From Cristatella mucedo (taxonomy: Eukaryota; Bryozoa; Phylactolaemata; Cristatellidae): a stretch of DNA of 64,000 bases. This document shows positions 1 to 10,500 of the stretch, piece by piece. A model generated the notes under the pieces. It saw nothing but the letters and a program-made list of their open reading frames with translations, was not told where the DNA came from and searched no databases. The stretch spans positions 1 to 64,000 of the forward strand of contig WPIO01000043.1 in NCBI GenBank assembly GCA_009760855.2. Direction: 5' to 3'. Both the position numbers and the translations under genes were made by a program. Within the stretch, counting starts at the first letter, position 1, and each line of letters starts with the position of its first letter.

Positions 1-89
1 TATACTAGTATTAGAAAAACATTTAATACATTTTTCAGCGCTCTCTTCTATTCTATAATGACCGAATGCATAACTACAACAACCACAAT

Positions 90-2770
90 CTAACCAGTAG
101 CGCTTTGATTTAAATGCTGACAGAGCTCTTTTTTAAGTTTCTTTGTAATAATATTGTGTTTACTTTGTGTCATGCGGTAGAAATCTCTATCAAGTGTCTC
201 ATCAAAGTCTTTGGTATCAAGATTACCACTGTAAATTTCATTTGCTCTAGACAAACATTGAATGTATTCACTATGTGTTATCTTTGAATTCCTAATTACT
301 TCTTTTGGAACACCCTTTGCTTTCATAATTGGTCTAATAGAAGAAGCAGAATATAGTTTTGGTCTTAAAGCAATGAATTCATCAATCTTTGCCCCATCCA
401 TCTCATCTTTGAATTTACCAAGCTCGTCTTTATGAAACCAATCTTTAATATCAAACATCTCTTTCTCAAAGTTTTCACTTTTAATATCAACAACTAATGA
501 ATCAGTATCAGTGTATAATAAACTTTATCTATCATTAAACTTAGCCTTCAACGTGTCATAGTAAAACCTTTGCATATGTAATTTTGATAAATCAAGGATT
601 GCAACGCCTATAAACACTGGTTTGTTTAGAAGTGTAGTCTTTCTTGAATGTTCGAAACCAACTAGACTCTTCTCAAAGCATCTAATTTCTTTAAGCCTAG
701 GATCTCTCATTAGTTTATTATACAACGAATCACTCTTATCTGTCCCTGTATTTACTAACCTAACACACGTTCTGTTTTCTACGTTCTCACACGTCTTTCC
801 AAAGATTTGGCACATAAAACCTTTATACAGATTTCTTTTGAAACTATCACCTTTACGTTCAAATTCAATCTTTTTATTTGCACACATATCAATGAATGGT
901 TTTGCCCAAGGTTCTTGATTGAATTTATATACTTTACGTATTTTACTGGAATCAAACCTTTAGTAACAACAAATTAAAAGTACCTGTAATGGATTAGGTA
1001 ATTAGTTTTATTATTAAAATCCCAAATCAAATTTGGTATAGTACTTGGGCCAGATGAAAACTTTTGTTGGTATCTTGAAAATTCAGAAGTATCAACAATC
1101 CTACTTTCAGGACAAAGTGGATAATCATTATATAAATCATGTAATTGCTTTGGATACTCTAAATCACATAATACAAATATTGCTGTTTCAGAATTTTCAG
1201 GTAGTGACATTATTTTTTCAAGTGACCAATTACTTAAATCATCTTCAATAGGTTCTGAAATAGGTAAGTACCATATCATAACAGTTGGATATGAACTTGT
1301 TGCATCCCAGTACATAATATGATTATTGTCACTAGATTAACAAAGTCTTTTACTGACTTGACAGACACCACCTCTTATTGATTCTTTAAACTTTTTATAT
1401 AGTTGTAAGTCTTTTTCCTTTTAACCTGATAAATTTATAATACATTTGATGTAAAACAAAGTACTAGACCATGCATAATGTGGTTCAGATAGATAATGAG
1501 CAGGATCTAGTTTAAACAATTAAATGAAACTGTTTCTGTATGCTTCATAGCAATCTGCAAGAAGTGTAACGTCTGTATATAGATAAATATCATGATAATC
1601 TCCTAAATCTTTCATGTCAAAAAGTTTAAATACATTTAATGCATGTTCATAGTCTTCAGTAGTAATACCTCTATCAAAAGTAGGTTTACTGTTGAATGCT
1701 TTAATCTCTGGAATTTTGTTTTCATTGACTTTATCAAAAGAATCCATATACTCGTAAGGATAAACTTCTTTTCTTGTTATAGCATCTTTGAGAACATTAA
1801 CATCAATATCTGGATATAATGTTTTAAAAACACCAATTGTAATGTCAAAGTTTGAATTTGCTTTCTTTAATGAAGTAACAATACCACTTAGATTATTATT
1901 CATAAAATTAAAAGAATCTTTAAACTCAAAATTCTCAAATGACATTGACATATAACTCTCCATATTATGTGCAACAGGCTTACACTCAAGACCAAATGCT
2001 GACATTCCTTTTACAATCAAATGTGAATCATATCCTTTTAAGTTGTGAATAAAGATTGGAAGTTTCTAGCTAATTTTTTTAAATCTAACGAGTCAATTAC
2101 AAAGTTTATGTGCTGCCCCTCTAAACTTACCTGTAAAATGGCAATGATCTCTTACTTTAAACTTTCCATTTACATCGTTAAAATCTTTTGTACAAATCCA
2201 ACAGTTTGTAGAATCTTTAAATTGCTTATGATTATCAGAATACAAAATAATAGGTGCTTCAACGTGATTTAATAGTTTATTTTTTAATTTTTTAGAAGTA
2301 TTAATTATAAATTCTAATAGTAGTTCAACACAATCTTTCCCTCTGTTCAAAAACCTATCTATAACATTTCCAATAATATAAAAAATAATAGCACATGAAC
2401 CACATGGGACTTGTAACATATTAGTACATGTATCACTACATTTACCTGTTGTTAGTTTACTATTACAATAAGTTGAATTAATATTGTTAGATACTATACT
2501 TTCATAACAAACATAATATGTCTTTACATTCAAATTCTCAAAATCTGCATAAAAACGTATGGAGACTTAATCAGTTTTTCATGGTCACTGAAATTTAAAA
2601 GTGTAGTATCCTTTGTTCGTCCTGTTTTCATATTTTCAACAATACCAGGCATTTTTTATTTGGAATAACTAGAGTTAAGACCTTTACATAAATCTAAGTG
2701 ATTCTGAAAATGTACATCTGAAAATAATTTGTCAATACACCTATGGCAATAAAATACTGATCCTCCTTTA
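90..2770 (-). pseudogene. Protein-primed family B DNA polymerase, broken
   Basis: Polinton-type PolB that would replicate the linear element. Reading downward: a C/H-rich zinc-finger-like stretch near 2.70-2.75 kb, an exonuclease I YADFE motif near 2.54 kb, a second Cys/His cluster (CWIC...HCHFTG) near 2.1-2.2 kb, HNLKGYDSH near 2.03 kb, an Exo III-like YTDV near 1.55 kb, motif A DATSSYP at about 1.3 kb, a motif B-like stretch near 0.8 kb, and motif C YTDTDS at 498-515. The frame is kept over most of the length but is broken by at least six in-frame stops (near 2093, 2055, 1517, 1420, 1345 and at 525-527; TAA, TAG and TGA all occur) and by a one-base frameshift in a T run next to the Exo I motif near 2550. 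The N-terminal part is absent because a LINE-A copy abuts at 2771. Confidence 0.9.
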
Positions 2771-4405
2771 CTAGACTTCTCCAGAAAGCTACACTAGACC
2801 AAGAGAACATAAGCAACTACCGCCCAGTCTCCCTTCTACCATTCCTATCAAAGACACTGGAACGGGTCGTGGCAGACCAGCTGAACTCGTATATCGAAAC
2901 CTCACACCTTGCTAGTAAGTTCCAGTCTGGCTTTAGAGCTAATCACTCCACAGAGTCAGCATTGCTTCGGGTATACAACGACCTACTTAGGAATGCAGAC
3001 ATGGGTAGAGTGTCTCTTCTTGTTTTGCTCGATCTTTCGGCAGCTTTTGATACCATCGATCACAAAGTACTTCTAGAGCGCCTCTCATCTCGCCTGGGCA
3101 TCACTGGCACTGCTCTGCAGTGGTTCAGGTCCTATCTCAGTGGGAGACTCCAGAGTGTTGACGTGAATGGACAAAGATCATCTGAAGTACCTCTAAAATA
3201 TGGAGTACCTCAGGGCTCTGTGCTAGGTCCGGTCCTTTTCACCGTTTATACTCTCCCTCTCGCTGATGTGATTGCCAAGCACAATCTAGGCTTTCACTTC
3301 TATGCGGATGACACTCAGTTGTACCTTTGCTTTGATCCCTCCCAGCCTTCGAGCACCTCAAATTCTCTCAACTCACTTGCTGCATGCATTGATGACATCC
3401 GATCATGGATGGCAGCAAATTTTCTAAAACTAAACGATGACAAAACTAATTTACTAGTTATGGGCAAACCTAGTGTTATTCAGAAATTGGAAAGGCTGAC
3501 TTTCAAAATTGGCTCTGCCAGCATATCTCCAGTTGCATCAGCTCGAAATCTAGGTGTCATATTCCAAAGCGACCTCTCGTTAGACGACCACATCAGCTCC
3601 ACAGTCAAATCAGCCTATTTTCAGCTTCATAACATTGCTAAAATTAGGGCTTGTTTAGATAAGGATACCACGTCCAAGTTGGTCCATGCATTCGTGACAT
3701 CTCGTCTCGACTTCTGCAACTCACTGCTTACTGGCCTACCAGCATGTGCGATCAGCCGATTGCAGCTGGTGCAAAACTTTGCAGCTAGGCTTGTCTGTCG
3801 TGAGCGTCGCAGTTGCCACATTACTCCACTTCTCGCCGACCTGCACTGGTTACCAGTCAAGCAACGGATTTACTTCAAGGTTTTGTCGCTCACTTTTAGG
3901 TCTCTTCATTCTATGGCTCCAGCCTATCTTTCAGAGATACTACCCCATCAGGCAAAGCATCGTACCACTCGCTTTTCGGAATCCAACAGTCTAGAAATAC
4001 CTCGTACAAACCTTAAATCCTTTGGAGACCGTGCATTTAGCTCGTATGCTCCCACAGCCTGGAACTCCCTCCCGACCTACATCAGAACATCCCCTGACCT
4101 GACCACATTTAAAAGAAACTTAAAAACATACCTATTTAGGACAGCATTTAGTGGGTCCTTGTGATTCGTCCTCGATGTGCTTATGCGTGCTGACACTGTT
4201 CATGCTGCCACTAACCACATTTGCATGCTGACCCAGTGCATGTAACCCCTAACCATGTTATTCATTTTGTTTGTTTTTCAAGCATGATTTTACTTACTAT
4301 TCTATTGCGTATCACTTTGCAGCAAATGTAAGGCACCTAGAAAGAGATTAAGTTCTCTGAGGGCGCTTTATCAAGTGCAATATTATTATTATTATTATTA
4401 TTATT
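2771..4405 (+). mobile_element. LINE-A copy 1, 5'-truncated non-LTR retrotransposon
   Basis: The longest LINE-A copy here. It starts inside the RT domain, keeps the rest of the ORF to a TGA at 4162-4164, has a 3' UTR of about 210 bp ending in a conserved hairpin-like block (GCACCTAGAAAGAGATTAAG ... GGGCGCTTTATC), and ends in an (ATT)n tail at about 4380-4405. The (ATT)n tail and sequence style suggest the L2/CR1/jockey-type group. It interrupts the Polinton-like element; PolB lies on one side and a YqaJ-like fragment on the other. No clear target-site duplication was seen, so the insertion may have been accompanied by a deletion. Confidence 0.9.
2773..4164 (+). CDS. LINE-A reverse transcriptase (partial)
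   Basis: Open for about 460 codons with no start of its own, because the element is 5'-truncated. It begins with the conserved NYRPVSLLPFLSKTLE block near 2.82 kb. It then shows the palm motif LLDLSAAFDTIDH near 3.03 kb, GVPQGSVLGPVLF near 3.2 kb, the catalytic FYADDTQLYL (YADD at 3301-3312), LKLNDDKTN near 3.43 kb, and the C-terminal region with LDFCNSLLTGLP and AWNSLP typical of the jockey/CR1/L2 groups. The catalytic YADD is intact and no stop interrupts it, so this copy is young compared with its host element. No endonuclease domain remains. Confidence 0.92.
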   Translation, partial: RLLQKATLDQENISNYRPVSLLPFLSKTLERVVADQLNSYIETSHLASKFQSGFRANHSTESALLRVYNDLLRNADMGRVSLLVLLDLSAAFDTIDHKVLLERLSSRLGITGTALQWFRSYLSGRLQSVDVNGQRSSEVPLKYGVPQGSVLGPVLFTVYTLPLADVIAKHNLGFHFYADDTQLYLCFDPSQPSSTSNSLNSLAACIDDIRSWMAANFLKLNDDKTNLLVMGKPSVIQKLERLTFKIGSASISPVASARNLGVIFQSDLSLDDHISSTVKSAYFQLHNIAKIRACLDKDTTSKLVHAFVTSRLDFCNSLLTGLPACAISRLQLVQNFAARLVCRERRSCHITPLLADLHWLPVKQRIYFKVLSLTFRSLHSMAPAYLSEILPHQAKHRTTRFSESNSLEIPRTNLKSFGDRAFSSYAPTAWNSLPTYIRTSPDLTTFKRNLKTYLFRTAFSGSL

Positions 4406-4420
4406 AAGTTTCAAAATTTG

Positions 4421-4600
4421 TTAACCAAGAAGACACTGTGCAAGATATTGTTTTGGTATAAAATATTCAATATTACGACTCCATAAACATTTTATTTCTA
4501 TTAGTGTATATTGATCAATAATTCCATTTGGAGAATAACGATAGACCTCGTCACTAGTAAAACACTCATTTGAATTCCTAATACTTCTATTCAACTTCAT
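4421..4600 (-). pseudogene. YqaJ-like nuclease fragment
   Basis: A 59-codon ORF from an ATG at 4598-4600 that overlaps the end of the upstream small gene. It carries YSPNGII followed by LIEIKC, a pattern like the S-P-D-G...E-I-K core of YqaJ/lambda-exonuclease-type nucleases, then a P-K-x-Y-x-x-Q stretch expected in that family. It stops at TAA 4421-4423 just before the LINE-A insertion, so the C-terminal part is missing. Such nucleases act in recombination or replication of DNA viruses. The assignment rests on one short motif. Confidence 0.4.
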
Positions 4601-4826
4601 TTGGCTTGAATACTTTTCCGAACAAAATCTGAGGAAATCTCATGGGTTGAGAGCTAGAAATATATTTTTTCAGTTTTCTATTTGAAATTAATTCTATGTC
4701 CCAATCAATTTGAGAGCCAAATACCATGTCATTACCTAACACAGAATACTCTTCCGATCCACCTATATTAAAACTCATAGCTCTCTTCCGTTCATTAGAC
4801 CCTTGAATAGAACATGTTTTTGGCAT
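4587..4826 (-). CDS. Small unidentified protein of the Polinton-like element
   Basis: 79-codon ORF with ATG at 4824-4826, starting 13 bases after the end of the capsid gene on the same strand. It is not recognised. The sequence is mixed polar with one basic KLKK patch and no membrane segment or cysteine cluster. Its position between the capsid gene and the YqaJ-like fragment suggests a structural or accessory viral protein, but this is context only. Confidence 0.45.
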   Translation of the reverse strand: MPKTCSIQGSNERKRAMSFNIGGSEEYSVLGNDMVFGSQIDWDIELISNRKLKKYISSSQPMRFPQILFGKVFKPNEVE

Positions 4827-4838
4827 TACATTTAGTTA

Positions 4839-6362
4839 TTATAATTTTTGTTGAAAATCTTTCCCTTCATAAACCATAATCCCTTTGCTGCAAGTGAAAT
4901 TAGCACCATTTCCATTAGAAGTTAGTTCAGCAGTATTTTCACAAATAGTCAAATAGTGGATCAATATGGAAGGAGGATTATCATCTGGTAATTTACTATT
5001 GAACTCAACACTCACATCGAGTCTTGTTGTTACTCTAAGAGGTTCATCATTGTATTGGTGATCAATTACATGAATTGGATAAAGTGTCAACGACTCAGGA
5101 TAACCAACACCAACTGGTTCTGTAACTTCATTAAGACCAAGATATTGTTTTCTAAAAGTTGTGAAGTCCATGTAAGATGATGCACATTTTCCCTTTTTAA
5201 ACTCATTTGATCTTGCAACTGCAGAATGTTGTTTTGATCCATTAGCAAGTACAGTAACACTCTTAATATCACAATGGTTGTAAGTACAAGGGTTACCGTT
5301 ATAACTATCATGCTTATTTAAGTTTTGAGCTGCGACGATCAACCACCTAATTTTATCAATGTTATTTTGAACTGATAGAGTTTTAGTGAACTTAGTTGCC
5401 TGATTAAAAGATGTTATAGTAACGTTTTCATAACGACGAACTCTGTAATTTAGTCCTATTTTCTAAGATGTTTTACTTAAAATTTCATCAAGTGATCTTT
5501 GCATACTTTCTTTTGGTGTTACACATGGAACAACAAGACGGATTTTTGTCATTGCGATTTTGAAAGTACTCCAAGTACCATCTGCTGCATTACCAGCAGC
5601 TCCTCTGGTACTCATGATGTTTGCAGCACCAGACGCAGCAGTCACAGTAGCATTAAAATCATTTCCACCTATTCTAGTTAGTTCAAGAGTAAAGGGAATA
5701 TTACAAAGAATCTTATTCATATCAGCACAAAAACCTGAAATTCGAGATAGAGGAAGTGCAATACTAAAATTTCCAGCTACATCAACAAGGTTTTTTATAA
5801 TACCTCTTCTAACTACAAATCCAATATTTGAGGTAGTAGATCCAGATGCATTAGGACTAGTATAAGAATTAGTTAGAACCATATCATCAATAGAACTAGC
5901 TTCATCCTTTCTCCACTTAGTTGCAGGCCCTTCAGTCCTATTATAATCACTTGGATAACTTAAAAGTCCCATTAATGTTGAAACGCTTCCAACACCTTGC
6001 ACAAGAGAAAGGCTTTCAATTTCTTCTGCCCCAAGACGAACTCTCATACTATTAAACATCCACGCACCAGCGTTTTCAACTAGTTTTGCAGCAAGAGTTC
6101 TTGCGGGAGCTCCATATGCTCCATCAGCAGCAGTATGTTCTTGTAATTGACCTTCAAGTAAAACATAACCATCAGATAGGATGTAAGAGGTTTGTTGTTC
6201 ACCAGGTACAATGAATGAAACTAGTTTATTATCAATACCATCAGTTTGATTTCCATTAACTTGATAAAACTCTCTAAATTGATAGCCTTAAATTGATAGT
6301 TTGTAATCAGGAAACTTGGGGTCTCCAAGTTCGAGTATTTTATCGATAGGTGCGCTCGCCAT
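4839..6362 (-). pseudogene. Major capsid protein, Polinton/adintovirus type
   Basis: One frame of 508 codons from ATG 6360-6362 to the stop at 4839, close to the expected size of a double-jelly-roll capsid protein. The first half contains PLSRISGFCADM followed by an LTLxR-like strand and a VVPCVTP segment. The second half contains IVAAQN, then a YPIHVIDHQ stretch and a final ILIHYLTI strand; these match the order of motifs in Polinton-type capsids. Two in-frame stops break it: TAA at 6288-6290 (codon 25) and TAG at 5463-5465. There is no frameshift. It forms the icosahedral shell in related elements. Confidence 0.75.
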
Positions 6363-6403
6363 TCTTTCACTTTATAAAAAGCTAAAAATTTATTTTTGAA
6401 TAT

Positions 6404-6968
6404 ATAAACCATCTCCAATCTTTTTTCCTCATACTTCTACCATAACTATCAAGTTTAGGAGGAACAACAGTTTTCTCTTTTATTACTTTCTCAATTTCTT
6501 TATATGTTTTTTGATCTTTCTCTTTAAGAGTTTGTCAATAGTCTACTTTTGCTTCTTCCATTTTCACTTCTCTTACTTTTTTAGTTTTTGGTTTTCAGTT
6601 TTTCAAGCATTGCACGTTTAATCTTAAACTCCATTTCCTGCATCTTTCTTGACATAATCTTCTTTCTTTCGTTTTTCAAGTTCATATTCTTGTTCTTTCT
6701 TTCTTCTATCTTCTTCAAGTTTATCATCCATCCCTCTTCTGTTAACAGCGTAATCTCGATCAATCTTTTCTTTTTTAGTTTGTAGTTCAGTAAGTTTCCT
6801 TCCTTGATGCATATCAATTTCTTTGCTGGCGATGTTCATACCGAGACTAGTTAATCCAGTTAAAACAAGTGTTACCCTTCCAACACCATCTATTACTTTG
6901 TCTAGAACTCCAGATCAATAATACTTTCCTCTTATATTTCTATGACCTATCCTTGCATAACCCGCCAT
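6404..6968 (-). pseudogene. Small membrane-active/coiled-coil virion protein (pVI-like?), broken
   Basis: Starts at ATG 6966-6968 with a basic N-terminus (MAGYARIGHRNIRGK), an in-frame TGA near 6915, then a hydrophobic helix (VTLVLTGLTSLG) and a very long charged Lys/Glu/Arg-rich region likely to form a coiled coil. The charged part changes frame near 6620-6580 and runs to about 6404. A short basic head plus amphipathic or hydrophobic segment upstream of the capsid gene recalls minor virion proteins of adintovirus-like elements, but there is no diagnostic motif. Confidence 0.45.
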
Positions 6969-6976
6969 TCTCTTTA

Positions 6977-7839
6977 CTACTTTGAAATTTCTATTGTAGC
7001 TATAACATCTTTTATTGTATCAAGTCTGTTTCCATTTTGATCTGTTAAAGTAATCCTAAAACTGCCCAGTGATTTTATATCACCCCTTGTTGGTAAGTAC
7101 ACTATTTTTGGAATATGTAAATCATTTTCCTCTCCAGGTGTGACGTCTCTCGTATCAATGGTATATTAAGATGAAGATTGTTCTAAAAACCCTTTTCTTT
7201 TTTCTATGTGATTAAGTTCAGGATTAACTATATCACAATCAACGCTTATCCATTCTACATCATTGTTGCTAGAGGATTTCATTTTATTCCATGCAATGCA
7301 TGTCCCAGCAAAGTAGTGTGCTTTTTCATTTTTTTACCTTCTTCTCTTCCATCGCCGTAATCATAATCAGGAGCGTATGTTCGTTGCTCTATTGTATTAA
7401 AATCTAGGGTATCTCCAATGTTATGAATAACACCAGACATATCGCTTGCTACTAAAACAACGTATTCACCTACTACTCTCATAACTATTTTATTACCTTC
7501 ACCAACACTAAAAATAATGCCAGTACTATCTCTTCTTGAGGGGTCAAAAAGTGATCCAGCTCGGTCTAGTTCTCTATTAAACGCTGCGACAATTCTAGTA
7601 CTATCATAATAACCAGGAGAAACAGAAACGGAATAGTTACCAGCTGAAAATAATACGATTAGTTTAAAACCAAAGCATATCGTTTTCGAGAGTATCAATT
7701 GTTACAATGCTTTTATATGTGTAAGTAAATTCCACTCTTTTTAATCCAACTTTTTAAACCCAGATTTGAGACCAAGCCTTATTGGGGGATATTTAGTTTT
7801 ATAATTTGTGTTAGAAGTCCCTGATAATTTAAACTTCAT
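6977..7839 (-). pseudogene. Penton-like minor capsid protein, paralogue 2
   Basis: Starts at ATG 7837-7839, overlapping the stop of paralogue 1. The layout matches that neighbour: KLSGTSNTNYKT start, a PPIRLGLKSGF segment, SVSPGYYDSTRIVAAFN near 7.6 kb, IVMRVVGEYVVLVAS near 7.47 kb, VEWISVDCDIVNPELN near 7.24 kb, and LTDQNGNR near 7.05 kb before the stop at 6977-6979. Stops near 7750 and 7710 and a frame change after 7279 break it. The P-G-x-Y-d-s/n-x-x-I-v-x-x-x-N pattern is seen in penton-like single-jelly-roll proteins of Polintons and related viruses. Confidence 0.55.
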
Positions 7840-9228
7840 CTTCTATATTTATTTTTTTTACTTTTTTAATACCTATTGTAGATACAACATCTGTAATTGT
7901 ATTATTTCTATTTCCATTTTGATCTGTTAAAGTAATTTTATAGCCACCTAATGATTCTATATCACCCCTTGTCGGTAAGATCATTACATTTGGAATATGT
8001 GAATCAACTTTTTGTCCTGGAAAAATGTCATCAGTGTCAATAATAATAAAGATGAAGATTGTACTGAAAACCCTTTTCTTTTTTCTAAATAATTAAGTTC
8101 AGGATTAACTAAATCAGAGTCAACACTTATCCATTTTGCACCACTATTATCAGGTAACAACATTTTATTCCATGCTTCGTAAGTTCCAGCAAAATACATA
8201 GCTTTTTCAACTGCTTCATAAGGAGTTCCTCCAACCATGTCACGCTCAAACGTTCCTTGTTCATTTGAGTTAAAGCCTAATGCATCACCAATGCTAAAAC
8301 ATTCATCCTTTTTCTTAATAAAAGAATTAGCTCTAAGAAAAACAACGCTATCGCCTCTTACTTGCATAACTATTTTATCATCTGTATCAACACTAAATCT
8401 TATTCCGCTTCTGCTGATCTTGCAGCAAATTTTTTCTTAAGTCCTAAAGCTGTGTTTAAAGCAAGAACAATCTTGTTACTGTCATAAGTTCCTGAAGTTT
8501 TAGGAACTGTAAAATCTTTTTCCTTTCCAATATCAATTTCAATAAAAATGAGGATCACCAACATCTCCAATAGAAAACTTGAACCAAAGTCTGTCATTTA
8601 CGCCTCTAAAAAAATTTAATATTGCCCTATTTACAAAGTTCTTACGCTGACCCACAAGGCCCGCCATGGCTTGGCTCCTTCATACCTAGCTGAACTGCTG
8701 CATCAGTTTCAGCCTGTTAGCGCCCTCAGGTCCTGTGTGGACAATAAATTAGCTATCCCATTCCTCCGCTTAAAGACAGTTGGCGACAGAAGCTTTAGCT
8801 CAGCAGGTCCTAGACTGTGGAACTCGCTTCCACAATTCTTACGCAACGACATCTACTCTCCTGAGGCCGACTATGGCAAATCTTTTTCAGCGGTCCTGAA
8901 CTGCTACTTCTATGCTACTCACTACCTCAACTGCTCTCCTAACTCTGCTATGCTTCCCACTTTCTCTTTGTTGCGTGAGACGAAGTCTGTTGGCTACCGA
9001 ATGCGTACCAAAAGCCGCTTAGGCTGTGAGTGGGCTATACAAAACTCTCCTGCGTAACACCCACATGGTCTTTATGACTTTGTGGAGTTACTGACGGAGA
9101 TACATTACATAGGTAAACTCTACTTTTCTTAACCCAACTTCATTGTAGCCTGATTTTTCTCCTAAATTAATTGGAGGACATAATGTTTTATAGTCTGAAG
9201 ATGACGTTCCAGTTAATCATATAGTCAT
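7829..9228 (-). pseudogene. Penton-like minor capsid protein, paralogue 1, split by a LINE
   Basis: Begins at ATG 9226-9228 (early in-frame TGA at codon 4), is interrupted by the LINE-B copy at 8636-9110, resumes at about 8635 and ends at TAA 7829-7831, 11 bases into the next gene. It shares with paralogue 2 the SGTYDSNKIVLALN segment, IVMQVRGDSVVFLRA, a conserved AMYFAGTYEAWNKML stretch, ISVDSDLVNPELNYLEKRKGF and the terminal LTDQNGNR block. It is broken by frameshifts near 8400 and 8040 as well as by the LINE. Tandem duplication with paralogue 2 is clear. Confidence 0.55.
8636..9110 (+). mobile_element. LINE-B copy 1, 3' fragment
   Basis: Only the last 130 or so codons of an RT-type ORF2 and the 3' UTR remain: KARHGLAPSYLAEL-like start, LRLKTVGDRSFSSAGP, RLWNSLPQFLRND, and a TAA near 9055. 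The 3' end has the family hallmark CACCCACATGGTCTTTATGA followed by a GGAGATACATTACAT tail. It interrupts the penton-like paralogue 1, so it is younger than that gene. Confidence 0.8.
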
Positions 9229-9237
9229 ATCCTTATA

Positions 9238-9951
9238 TTAGATTTCTGTAATTTCTATAACAACTGCAATTTTTTCACCTCCGAAATCTAATACTTTTAA
9301 GTTTTGATCAGTAATTTTAGTATTTACATCACCGATAGTTTCAGTAGAAATGTTATGGTATTCAAGTGTGTTTGGTTCGTATACCATTGTATCCCACGCA
9401 TAAAAGTCGAAACCAAAACTTCTTAAAGCTTGAGTTTCATTTCCTATTATAAAACTTGTTCCTGGTGCCACTAGATTACAATTAACAAGTATAAGTTTTA
9501 CATCCACAAAACTTACTTGTTTCTCCGAATAAAACTTTTTATTGGGGGTACAAACAGTGGGTGTAATATTTGGATATGATTCTAAAAACTTTGTTTCCGT
9601 AGTGTAAGCAGGTTTAGTGAATCCGAGTACTTTAGAAATAGAGGATTTATTAGCAATAAAACTCCATCCAGCAGGCATACTAATCCATGAGTGAGCAGTA
9701 CCAGTATCAACATCAACAACAAACTTATCAGTTGTGGATCCTGTTTGAGTAATATAATTATTAATCCTATCAACAATACCAGTATTTAAGTCATCGCTAT
9801 CAACGGTATAAATTCCTGGTTCTATCGTAACAGTTTGTTCAGAACCACCTGCATTTCTATAAACAAAAGTATTATTGGAAGTGGTAATATTTTTTATGGA
9901 ATTGATTCCAACAAACTTCTTAAAACAAACTTTTAAGTTTTTGTTTCTCAA
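9238..9951 (-). CDS. Penton-like/minor capsid protein, third family member (intact ORF)
   Basis: 237 uninterrupted codons, one of the few undamaged viral-type frames here. There is no ATG at the left edge; the frame opens at a TAG near 9975 and the first usable codon is TTG 9949-9951. It has VTIEPGIYTVDSDDLNTGIV near residue 42-60, which parallels the P-G-x-Y-d-s segment of the two following genes, then FVVDVDTGTAHSWISMPAGW. It ends in a strand-rich region (KIAVVIEITEI). It is likely a single-jelly-roll vertex or fibre-base protein; this is inference from pattern and position. Confidence 0.5.
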   Translation of the reverse strand: MRNKNLKVCFKKFVGINSIKNITTSNNTFVYRNAGGSEQTVTIEPGIYTVDSDDLNTGIVDRINNYITQTGSTTDKFVVDVDTGTAHSWISMPAGWSFIANKSSISKVLGFTKPAYTTETKFLESYPNITPTVCTPNKKFYSEKQVSFVDVKLILVNCNLVAPGTSFIIGNETQALRSFGFDFYAWDTMVYEPNTLEYHNISTETIGDVNTKITDQNLKVLDFGGEKIAVVIEITEI

Positions 9952-10097
9952 TAAAATAGGAGTATTAATACTAAACTAAGTGGATTAGAATTTCCAATAA
10001 TATTGAACCCATACCCTTCTTTACATGCTTGACTAATTTTTCTAATAACTTCAACATTTTTAAGTATCTCTTTCGCAGCATTCAGAAGATCACTCAT
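9948..10097 (-). CDS. Small helical protein, unidentified
   Basis: 49 codons from ATG 10095-10097 to TGA 9948-9950. The N-terminal half is amphipathic and the C-terminal end hydrophobic (SLVLILLFY). It lies between two minor virion genes on the same strand with almost no spacing. The function is not recognised, and a short tail-anchored virion protein is only a guess. Confidence 0.4.
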   Translation of the reverse strand: MSDLLNAAKEILKNVEVIRKISQACKEGYGFNIIGNSNPLSLVLILLFY

Positions 10098-10099
10098 TG

Positions 10100-10459
10100 C
10101 TATATATTAAATAATAAATTATGTATTTTTGCAACGTAAGATTTTGGTGCTTTTCTAGAACTAGCTAAATAATCTACAGCAGCACCTATTGAATTGACCA
10201 CCCCTTTATTTCCAGCAGCAAGCTCTCTTAACCACAAATCAATCTTATTAAATACTTCTTTATCACTCTTCACAAACATTGGAACAACTTTTAATCCTTC
10301 TCCTGATTTAGGTCGCAGGGATTTTTTATATAGTCAAGAATACCATGTTGTTTTACACTCGTTTTTTCTCTCTTCTAAATCTGTTTGGATATTCGTAAGA
10401 CTGTCAAAAATATTATCATCTGTAATTTTCTTTATATCTTCTTTCATTATAGATGACAT
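10100..10459 (-). pseudogene. Unidentified 119-codon virion gene with one nonsense codon
   Basis: One frame from ATG 10457-10459 to TAG 10100-10102, broken only by TGA at 10334-10336. The N-terminal part is acidic and helical (KEDIKKITDDN), and the C-terminal part has LWLRELAAGNKGVVN and DYLASSRKAPKSY. It is not recognised. It sits tightly between neighbours of the structural cluster, so a packaging or virion role is likely by context. Confidence 0.4.
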
Positions 10460-10500
10460 TTTTCCTGTTTTAGGTCTAACACTAATTTCAAATAATTTTG

